Assembly (NCBI GenBank): GCA_951812925.1
Contig: OX638368.1
Span: 20,957,187-21,021,186, forward strand
DNA: 64,000 nt
Direction: 5' to 3'
Source: Calliopum simillimum
Lineage: Eukaryota > Arthropoda > Insecta > Diptera > Lauxaniidae
Below, piece after piece: positions 23,501 to 32,200 of the stretch. The notes under the pieces are model-generated. The model ran no database searches. It was given only the letters and a program-made list of their open reading frames with translations, and was not told where the DNA came from. The position numbers and the translations under genes are program-made. Each line of letters starts with the position of its first letter. Positions within the stretch are counted from its first letter, which is position 1.

Positions 23501-24111
23501 TGCAACTCGAGCTCCTCAAGATTCTCCAATCCAGCAAAAATATTCCGAGAAAGTACAAGCTTGTTGTGGTTGCAACAGAGCGTGATTAGTTCTTTTAAAT
23601 CTCCAAGCAAATCCACTGGCATTAAAGACAAGTCCATAGAATTGAACTTAAGTGTTTTTAAACCAATCAATACACTAAAATCGTTACGTGTACAGTTAAC
23701 TTCTAGGCTAGAGTCATATGCGAAAATGCTTGGGGGGAAATCCAAAGAATCAAAATATTGTGTAGTTGAGAGCACAGCACAGATTTGACAGCGTTTTATT
23801 TTAATACGATAACTATTGAAAATATTAATTGCACGTAAAACGCTGTATTCACTCCGATCAATGTGATTACAATCAAGCAAGTTATATGGTTTTTCGTCTT
23901 CTTCATCAAATTGCTGTATGGATAAGGTCAGTACTTTTTCCCTTATCTGGCATTTGATATGATATGCTTTATCATGGTGTTGTAAACATTGGCATTGTGT
24001 GCGCGCTGCGATTTCAGTGCAGTTGCTCATGGTAAAGACGGTGAAGTTGGTTAGAGTTGTTGAAAAAAGCAATAGTGCTGGCAGGATACTATGGCATATA
24101 AATTGCCACAT
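20533..24111 (-). CDS. Toll-like receptor, copy B
   Basis: Intact single-exon paralogue of copy A, 1192 residues. It has the same order: signal peptide (MWQFICHS start), LRR ectodomain with two Cys-cap clusters, a transmembrane helix at about 974-997 and a TIR domain at about 1026-1166. Relative to copy A the ectodomain has lost several short stretches: part of one repeat after SMGIF, a few residues before QLKELNL, about 15 residues after SSPID, and the NYIWNQ region. The TIR domain differs at only about three positions (SHR for SHK, GQY for GQC, GDM for GDI). The C-terminal tail is longer and different (IEVTDTCIRLHRTS). The start is the only ATG at the signal peptide. A TTTACAG acceptor upstream (exon would start at 24139) matches copy A. 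Both copies look functional. Confidence 0.93.
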   Translation of the reverse strand: MWQFICHSILPALLLFSTTLTNFTVFTMSNCTEIAARTQCQCLQHHDKAYHIKCQIREKVLTLSIQQFDEEDEKPYNLLDCNHIDRSEYSVLRAINIFNSYRIKIKRCQICAVLSTTQYFDSLDFPPSIFAYDSSLEVNCTRNDFSVLIGLKTLKFNSMDLSLMPVDLLGDLKELITLCCNHNKLVLSRNIFAGLENLEELELHHNNLQQLPADVFRDQRKLKNLNLSNNQLRNLSQNLNFEIQNNIFAALENLETLELQQNNLQQLPAGVFRNQRKLKRLNLSYNQLHKISMGIFDHNFQLETLNLRHNNLQQLSAGIFRNQLKELNLSHNRLRNISKSVFEGATSLVTLDLSLNFVTPNHSLQLHLDVFVGLKNLETLELYGNNLQHLPVGIFRNQLKLTKLDLGNNQLRNLSKAVFEGATSLSTLNLGMNGIESFQTDVFLLLTNLSAIYLNNNHVRMLPSQLFSGNKKLAIVHFFNNSALLTTLPPAFLTNLTFLQQFDITSNTSGISSPIDDIFANSSKFKGMTPDDNEFVSLPSTFLRGQNKLTDLNMSRNKLRSLPDELFSDTGELRFLELSYNQLTEVSAIVFSSLTNLKWLYIDNNHLSTIDPNAFIRTTNMLFLKLENNKLNFNDVNNSPFHNLRKLHSLKLRNNSVQFIYRDWQYLTITLKELDLSYNNITILDFTDLVFMSSVRVLINLSHNQISFINFTSIETYGQKDTEKLFESIDLNNNPIVCDCKLLPFLKYFRGEYKHLPHVKLDITINDLYCAKPVDMAFSLLLNVQPNQLLCPIESRYCTLGCRCWERSYDSVLIVNCSNANLSTEVSPLPNVQTLALQSIELHIEHNNLCKLPTDTLPGYGAVTKIYAAGNQLSEINVDNLPENLTYLDISGNRFERLNTITLNHFKQSHLKLEIALAGNPWNCDCDNMQLLQFVHTNSAMITDDDRVYCAVSKNQMMLQYLSNNDICQYDQSMIIALTASIATVCLFIALIAVLYYKYQIEIKVWAYKYRICICLVNEEALDRNKKYDAFVSYSHRDEEFIALNLVPELEDGPIPFKLCIHVRDFIVGQYIPEQIIQAIEDSKRTIVVLSQNFIESVWARVEFHTAHQAALNEGRTRVIVIVYGDIGDMDALDTDLKAYLKMNTYLKWGDPWFWDKLRYAMPHTKWRPPKSSLSCDDIEVTDTCIRLHRTS

Positions 24112-24139
24112 GGCACGCTGTACTTTTTAGTTCAATTTC

Positions 24140-25856
24140 CTGTAAACTAATGGGGAAGGATAACTCAGATCTCAATAATACACAGTAGGCTGCTCAGCAA
24201 TTAAGGTTTCATAAAAATTACGAAGATATCGATGTATTCTGATGTTTTCGTTATTATTTTAAAACTGCTTTACTTAAAATCCTATCTCCTGGGACTAGCA
24301 AGTTATGTCTAGCCTGTAAGAAAACCAAAAATAATTAAATTAAAAACGAAAGAAACACAAATAGTCGTTTTCTTCAAAACTCACTTTGATAGATATATTA
24401 GTTCAAAGTGAGTTTCTTTAAACAGTCATATCATCTTTTATAGCCAATTCATCCATTGTTCTTCAAAAATATCGAAAAAATTGTGTGATTTAAACCTTTG
24501 GTTAGGATATATCAAACTCCAGACCTGATAGAGAAATTTTATGACTAAATTCAGATTTAGCATCAAAGAATACATCCGTAATGACTATTTATATATATTT
24601 CTATTTGTTGTTTATTTTTTTATGGAAATTGTTTTAATTTTTTGGCAGCTCGTAAGTTCTCGCATGATCACAGTTCTACAAATACAAGAGTTTCGAGAAT
24701 TTTTTTGATTATCAAGTTCAACTACGCCTCTAGATTTTTATTTAGAATTTAACAAATGAAATTCAAAAAAAATTTAATTCATTTTACTCCGAATGGTGTT
24801 ATTTTAGCGAAATTCTATTTAAGTAGTTTTAATCAATAACACTGAGCTGCTTGAAATCAAAATCAAAGTCTTAAAATTCATTTCGGTGTTTTCCAGTGTT
24901 ATCGTTTTTTGTATGTTATTTACTTTCCACAAGCAATTCTCTTGGATATGTGAAGCTTCTGCATAAAATTCGCCGAATGTTTCTATGATATTCACGCAAT
25001 GACACTTAACAACGAACTGAAGAAAATGAATTCAATGAAATTTTTTAATAGAACAGCAGTTCCAATTATTTAATAAAAGTGCAAAAAAACTGTGCACTTT
25101 ATATGACCGTTTAATACGCACAAAAGAACCAAACACTTTTTTTTTTTTTCAAATAATTAAATTTCGTTATATGTTTGTATGTCTGTCCAATAAACTTCAC
25201 CAAAAGAACATGGAAAAATAGCCAAAGTCACTTGCAAGTTATACGTGTGAAACTGATTAACTTTTTCATGCAATATATTTATGCAAATTAGTTTTTTAAA
25301 TGTAATTTTTTATTGGAATATAATTTACAGAAAAGATTATTTGGATTACATAAATGCTTTAAAAGATATGCGCAAATAAAAAGAGCTCTATGAAATGCAG
25401 CGGCTACAATTTTCCTTGGAAAATTACTAAGTGTGCTACGCCGAGCTACATCTTCTAACTATGAAAAAATCAAAGCTAAGAATCTACTCCTTCAATTTAT
25501 GTCAAAAGATGTTCGGCATATTTAAGCCAATTAAAAAAGTCATCAATGAAAAAGGTGATTTTCAACGCGAGCTTGCTTATACTTATACTACTTATACTAT
25601 ACGGAAATAATGTGTTGCATACCTATAGGTTTAAAAAAATTTAGTTAGCTTTCAATGGGAGGCAGGCGTTTCGTATGACTCCCATTTTTGAAATTTTTAT
25701 TAAATACTTAGCTTAGCTTCTTATATCTTTTTTTCCAAAACATGTAACAACTTCCTCAAGAAAGGAAAGCTTCCTGTAAGAATGAAAAACATAATGGAGA
25801 TAAAGGACGAAGACTTTTTTGTAATTTATTCAAATTTATTTGATTTTAAGTGAATA
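24140..25856. other. 5' flank of Toll copy B, gene-free
   Basis: Largely colinear with 14881-18370 upstream of copy A, with deletions. No exon-like frame or RNA gene is seen. Blocks kept in both units (24370-25040 and 25370-25690) are the best places to look for shared regulatory DNA. Confidence 0.5.
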
Positions 25857-27190
25857 TACAGCGTATTCCAAAGCTTATCTGTGTTTAGCTTCTTGTGTGA
25901 AAGAAATAAATCCGAGATGCGCGGGGTTATGTCAATCAATACCCTGGCTCTTGGAAGCTTAATTACTATGGAGCGGGATTGAACGGCGCGTGAAAGTTTT
26001 ACGAACTCGGTGATTCGGCGAATGATTTGCAAAAAGTCTTTAATATACGAGGCTTTCACCACACATAGAGTAGAATGGGGCAATGTCGTGCACACAACTT
26101 TGACATGCTCGTAAAGCCGTACATCTCAAGCGAATGCAACGAGTAAGCATCCGATCGAAAGATAACTTCATTGGTTACATCCATGTGTAGCAACATTTGT
26201 GTAGCGAGAAATTGTGTTTGTGTAAGTAAATGGTCACGACATTACCCCAATGGTCGTTTTAAAGGTCAACTTCGAAATACTTCTTTTCTTTGGCAGGATA
26301 TTTCGTTTTAGAAAACACTTACCTGGAATATTTTCCGGCAAGGAAAATTATTTTTCTGACCCGATGAAAAAACACTTTTATCGTCCCGAAAGCGTGCATT
26401 TTGAAAAAAAGGTTACTCTGGAGAGACGAACTGGTGAAAATTGCTAGTATTATATGCATAAGCTCAGCAGGTCAGCAGGTCCCTACCTTACAAACAGTTG
26501 GTAAATCATTCAATTCTTTGGGCTAAAACAGCCAGTGCACGACATTACCCCCTGCACGACATTACCCCGTTCTACTCTACTTCTCATTCGAAAATACGTG
26601 AAGAAGTTTGAGAAGACCGGTAAGCCTAGGAAAATCCAAGAACGAGGCGACCAAGATCATCAAGAACGGCAGAAACGTGGAGAATGTTAAACATTCTGTT
26701 CGTGACGAGCTGAACCTATCGATTCGGAATCGCTTAAGTGCTCTAGATATGCTTACTTAGATCGTCATTACATCGCATTATGCACAAAGATCTAAAGCTC
26801 CTCCCATACGTGTATTAAAGTCAATCGCCATAAGATTTAAAGCTCCATGTTGCCGGTCAATGGCTTGACTTCGTTAATCAGGCAATTGAGAGCTCTTCAG
26901 CATAAATTAGCCCCTACGCCAATAGATCAACTTCTCTGGCGCATTTGAAAGAAAATATAGTTCACGAAATGGGAGCCGTCATAGAAAGTACCTACCGAGC
27001 AGTCATAAGAATTTTTAGCATTCGAAGAAGTAAGTGCCGCGACCACGAAAGTATACGTTTGGACAATATTTTTTTTTTTAAATTAATTTGAAAATTGGAC
27101 TTTAATAAATAATAAACCTTTTTTCCATAGATGGCTTACTTTTTTTTAATTTGTCTACTAAATATAAACGTTCTTTTGGGACACTCTATA
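25857..27190 (+). mobile_element. Mariner-type transposon relic (unit B)
   Basis: Imperfect terminal inverted repeats: ACAGCGTATTCCAAAGC at the left against TTCTTTTGGGACACTCTATA at the right. Between about 26590 and 27070 the plus strand carries transposase-like remnants in shifting frames: YVKKFEKTGKPRK (helix-turn-helix linker type), LHRIMHKDLKLLPYV, and a C-terminal RRSKCRDHESIRLDNIFF. This matches the general layout of Tc1/mariner-superfamily transposases. Multiple stops and frameshifts make it a pseudogene. A later MITE sits inside at 26068-26577. Confidence 0.65.
26068..26577. mobile_element. TA-flanked MITE with CACGACATTACCCC motifs
   Basis: Terminal inverted repeats GAGTAGAATGGGGCAATGTC and its complement ending GTTCTACTC, flanked by TA on both sides (26066-26067 and 26578-26579). 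The subterminal motif CACGACATTACCCC recurs near 26235, 26538 and 26555, and inverted near 26077. It is 510 bp, with no transposase. The insertion is absent from the matching place in unit A (about 19240), so it is younger than the duplication. Confidence 0.8.
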
Positions 27191-27926
27191 AAAAATGATG
27201 TGCACTTTTTTCTCACGAGGCATTTTTGATACCAACATTATTCTTAAGTATTTATTATTATTGGCTAATACCGCGATGTTAATTATCAGAAAACATAATT
27301 CCAACCTGAGCAATACCGGAATAAAAAGAAATTTAGGGTGTACAATACGGGTCATATTTTGACACTTTCCATATCAAAAATTCAAATTGTGAGAATATAA
27401 AATTTCATTAAAAAACAGTTTCTCATAAACAAAAAAATGATCCAAACGTCAACCCACTTAGTGTTCTTTTAGAATCACAATCATTCGGTTGAAGACAAAT
27501 TAATAAACGATAAAACAATTAAATATTTCGTTAAATTGATTTTCATCAATAAGATGCATCGACATCATCTACTGAGAATTTCGCGCAGAAATATGTTTGC
27601 AAATTATAATATGGCTTACATTATATGTGAAGAGCTTCAGTGAGGTAAATTTTTTCCGAAAGTATCAACTTTAGTTAACTTCAAGCTCTATTTTATATAA
27701 ACTCCATCAGAAAAGCTTAAAACATCCAATATGTTCCTTAGACATCTATAAAAGCTACAGTTGTTTTCACTTTCCCCTCTTAAGCAAAAGATGATAATCT
27801 GGCGATGATCTGATATAAAGATATCAACCAGCACTCTCTAGTTATAGATGTTACTTATAAGAAAAAAGTGCAAGCTAGGATAAGATATAAAACTTTCCCC
27901 TTAACGACATTCATAAATGTGAGTTC

Positions 27927-28490
27927 ATCACCCCTGTTTAATAGACTCACCGCATTTGTTTATGTCTGTGCTTTCCCATACTGTACCCCTATTAAAGATT
28001 TTACTGTGGTAATTCTCGGTGAGCTACTTGAACACGTTTGGGACTGCCTTCTCTAAGTCGTCCACTAGCACTGCGTGCTTCTACCTCTTTGCATGAGCTT
28101 TTAAATGGGAAAAATTCAATATGTTTAATGATTAAGGTAGACGCCCTTGTACAGTGGACTTTGTTATCGTAGATCAACTTGAAATTTTTTGTCTGAAGAC
28201 CGTTGGTGCAGCATTTTGAAGCCCAAGCCTACGAAGTCTAGACATTTTTTCTCATCACCCCTATTTTAATAGACTCACCGCGTTTGTTTCTGTCTGTGCT
28301 TTCCCATACTGCACCCTTTTTAAAGATTTTACTGTGGTAGTTCTCGGTGAGGTGCTTAAACTCGTTTGGGACAGCCTTCTCTAAGTCGACCACGAGCACT
28401 GCGCGCTTCTGCCTCTTTGCATAAGCTCTTAAATGGGAAAAATTCAATATGTTTATTGATTAAGGTAGACGCCCTTGTACGGTGGACTTT
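27927..28490. repeat. Tandem duplication of a ~0.25-kb segment
   Basis: Positions 27927-28165 and 28252-28490 are close direct copies (both begin TCATCACCCCT and contain TGTGCTTTCCCATACTG and AGATTTTACTGTGG). A diverged third version is at about 19995-20110 in unit A. On the minus strand the second copy has an open frame containing VVDLEKAVPNEFK, whereas the first has stops in that frame. It may be an old coding relic, but no family is recognised. Confidence 0.6.
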
Positions 28491-29148
28491 TTTGTCGTAT
28501 TGCCCTTTGGAGATTAACTTGCGAACGCTCAACCTGCCTCCAACTGGTAGGGTCTACAGTGGGTTCGAGGCGGGTCATTAGTTAACTTTTTGAACCTTAC
28601 ACAGCGTAGCCAATGCGTCTGGGTCGTTTCTCTCCTTTCTCTGAGTCAAACTAAAACGGAGAATGTTTTCAATGTAGGACACTCTTTTCGACCCTATTTG
28701 CTATGGGTTTTAGAATTTTGGTACCTCGCCCAGCGTTCGTTGCCATCAGGCAATTCATGAGCTTTGAGTTTCATTGTTTTTTCTTTATACTATACCTACT
28801 TCTCTTTTTTTTCAAAGTTTTCGATATTTTTTGAGCAGTTTTATGATAATTTACTTTACTGGCTCGACTTTTCTTTTTGGTTTTTTAACTGAAAATTACT
28901 CCTTTTTCCATTTGATTACTTGACTCATTAAGTCGATTATTTATTCATAAATGATTGGTCTTTATAATATCTTCATTCTTGTATTTTAATTTTAGTTAAA
29001 CATATGGAACCAAATATATATAACAAGCGTAAATATACATATAACATTATCCACTTATACATTTATAGTCATTTAAGAGTATGTACTACATAAAATTATT
29101 GTATACACGTATTGAACATACATAAATATAATTATAAATATTCTTACA
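28491..29148. other. Intergenic DNA before the Lgr1 3' end
   Basis: AT-rich sequence with no exon-like frame. It separates the duplicated Toll locus from the polyadenylation end of the Lgr1-like gene. Confidence 0.4.
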
Positions 29149-29154
29149 TTTATT
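29149..29154 (-). promoter_or_regulatory. Candidate poly(A) signal of the Lgr1-like gene
   Basis: AATAAA on the minus strand (TTTATT on plus), about 130 bp beyond the stop codon at 29285. The surroundings are AT-rich, so other signals further down are possible. Confidence 0.4.
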
Positions 29155-29284
29155 ATAATAATAATTATTATTTCAGCAAAATTTTCCTAGAAAAATAGTA
29201 TCCTTTCAAAGTACACTTAATACTTTTAGCTTCCAGCCATATACATATACTTAGAGCAAGAAATGCCTACCTACATACACATAC

Positions 29285-32200
29285 TTAAACAAAATCACAG
29301 CGTTCTTTCAGCATGACTTGCGCCTCCGATGCCGATGCATTACTCTGTCTTAGTTTTGGACTGTGCGAACTCTTCCGTTGTACAGATGATCCATGCACTG
29401 AAATATTGGTAGTACCATGTTGATATGATATACTGTCACGATAATTTTGAGCGCGTTTCTTGCAAATGCCAAATCTAGACACAACACGGAAAACCCTTTA
29501 AATTATTATGTGTATGTGAGATTGTCTGTATTGAGAAGTTCCACTTACTTAGAAAGAAACGTATAGAGGTCCTGTCTATATTGTGTTGTTAAAATTGCAT
29601 ATAAATATGGATCAGCACATGAGTTGAGGGGATAGAAAAATACGAGCAAAATCTTCGATTTGGTAACATTTATCAAAGGATATCCAGCTAAAGCGGTCAA
29701 ACCAAAAAATGCAATTGGCGCCCAGCACGAAAAGTTAGTAAAGACCTGTAAATAGAGAAATGTTTGTTTATAAGGAGTAAATAAATACTTAAGTACTCAG
29801 TAAAAATTTTAGTTTAATTTTAATACCAAAAAGTATTTATATAGAACAATGACAAAAAAAGTATAATTTTTAAATAATTTTGGAATAAATTTTATACTTT
29901 TTTGGAATAAATTTCAAACTTTTCTGGAAGAAACTTTGAATTTAATGCCAAAATATTTTAAAATTAATACCAAAGAGAATAAAAACAATGAAAAGTAAAC
30001 TATCAGTTTTCACTTTGTAATTTAATGATGCAATAAATTTGATTACAAAAAAAGTATGAAAATTTTCATCGCCGCATATTTTTGAACCTTCTCGATGATT
30101 TTCGCAACCAACAAAGCATTCGCTTTGTACTATACGAACCTTCTTGTCTTATATGAAAGTTACTTTTTTTATTTCTTTTACTCACTTACACGTTGCATGA
30201 CTTTGTACTGTACGAGCTTTCTTGTCGTCTCTCGTAGTTTCTTTTGTTTATTTCTGCACTAATTTTACGTTATTTGATAGACTTGATTTAGGCTTGAACA
30301 TAACAAGACTAGACCAAGACTTGAATTAGACTTGACTTAGACTTGACTTAGATTTGACTTAGACTTGACTTAGACTTGTCTTAGACTTGACTTAGACTTG
30401 ACTTAGACTTGACTTAGACTTGACTTAGACTTGACTTAGACTTGACTTAGACTTGACTTAGATTTGACTTAGACTTGACTTAGACTTGACTTAGACTTGA
30501 CTTAGACTTGACTTAGACTTGACTTAGACTTGACTTAGACTTGACTTCTTAGACTTGACTTAGACTTGACTTAGACTTGACATAGACTTGACTTAGACTT
30601 GACTTAGACTTGACTTAGATTTGACTTAGACTTGACTTAGACTTGACTTAGGCTTGACTTAGACTTGACTTAGACTTGACTTAGACTTGACTTAGACTTG
30701 ACTTAGACTTGACTTAGACTTGACTTAGACTTGACTTAGACTTGACTTAGACTTGACTTAGACTTGACTTAGACTTGACTTAAACTTGACTTAGACTTGA
30801 CTTAGACTTGACTTAGACTTGACAAAAGCTTTTATGGATAAAAACTACATTATATAAGAATTAGTTTTTTTATATATCTTACCAGTAACGCCATTTTCTT
30901 AGCAATGCCCATTTCACCAGAATTCGAATTTCGTGCATGCCGTGTCTCATAGCCCAAGGACAAATAAATGTGCACATAACAAATGGCGATGATACAGAAA
31001 GAAACGCCATTTAAGCCCAAAAGAGAGACCAAATAGATGGTATCGAAGAGATCACGATTTTCCATGGGTAAGCAGATGCTAAAATAAGAGTTAAAATGGT
31101 TACTTTCTGTAAAGAAAAATTTAAGACTTCGAATCCCCATCTACATACCTTGTCGACGAATAATTGCTTATGCCAAATAGCGGCAAAAGTGACATCACTA
31201 TCGACATAATCCAACCACCGGCCATAATATAAGCAGCCGGCTTAAGTTTAATGCGTCGATTCAAATACATTGCATGTGCGATGGCCAGCCAGCGTTCAAT
31301 GGTTATAACGGTCAGTGTGTAAACCGATAAATGAGTAGCAAATACCGTTAGGAATCCAGCCAACTTACAGCCGGCGCCTGATACAATACAAAAAACGGAA
31401 CGAAACAACAAAAAAAAAAAAAATGAACTAAAGACAACAGAGAGGGCTGTCAAAGCAAAACAAATATTGACAATGATGATGATGATGACAGTGATAATGA
31501 TGGTGATGTGGTTATTTTGATGTTGTTGCTACTGCTGCTGCTGCTGTGGACAATGATGATGACGATGAGGTTAAATTGTGGTCGCTTGCCAATATGACAT
31601 GCATTTATATCTCGTTAGTATGTATGCGCTCGTATATGTATACGTACCATACTGCCAATCGTACGCATCATTGAAATACTCGCCCATGGAGTGTACATCT
31701 ATTGCTGCTATCAGCAACAAGTAGAGCCCCAGACAGAGGTCGGCAAATGCCAGATGGCACATCAGGAAGCGTTGTACTGATGCAGCCTCTGATCTAAAAA
31801 TATTTGTAAATGTATATGTACATTGTATGCATGCATGTATGCTTTGGATATTTAATTATAAGTGTTTGCACTGCAAAATAACCGCGACTAAGAGTGGGAT
31901 GAAAGTTTCATTGAACTATTATTATTTTTAAAGGGAATTCGATATGTATTTAATAACAAAAATGTTATGTTGAACTTTTCAATTTACAGGTAAAACATTA
32001 CACTTGCTACAAATAGAAATTACATATTTGAGCTGGAATGAAATTTTTTTATTTAAATTGCGAATTTAAATTTGTAAAAAGTCAAAAAACCATGAAAAGT
32101 GAAAAAATTAAAAAAATGAAATTAATGAAAAATTCCTAAATTCCTTTGTACTAATCCAATGGCTCAATGTGTGACCCAATTTACAATTTTTATATGACCC

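Larger units (their letters stand above)
20200..28110. repeat. Segmental duplication, unit B
   Basis: Partner of 10400-20150. It is shorter because it lacks the 3'-flank MITE, the RTE fragment block near 17.4-17.9 kb and the 18.4-18.95 kb segment. It has gained a 510-bp MITE at 26068-26577. The Toll gene and its non-coding flanks are retained in order and orientation, so the copy was made at DNA level and not by retroposition. Confidence 0.8.

Noticed and set aside
30275..30823. CRISPR array
   Set aside because: The 11-bp units are contiguous with no spacers, in a eukaryotic intron; it is a minisatellite.
31571..31647. Read-through extension of Lgr1 exon 13
   Set aside because: The frame continues past the GTACGT donor, but using the donor at 31648 joins exon 14 in phase and gives the conserved [12 protein letters not shown] junction.
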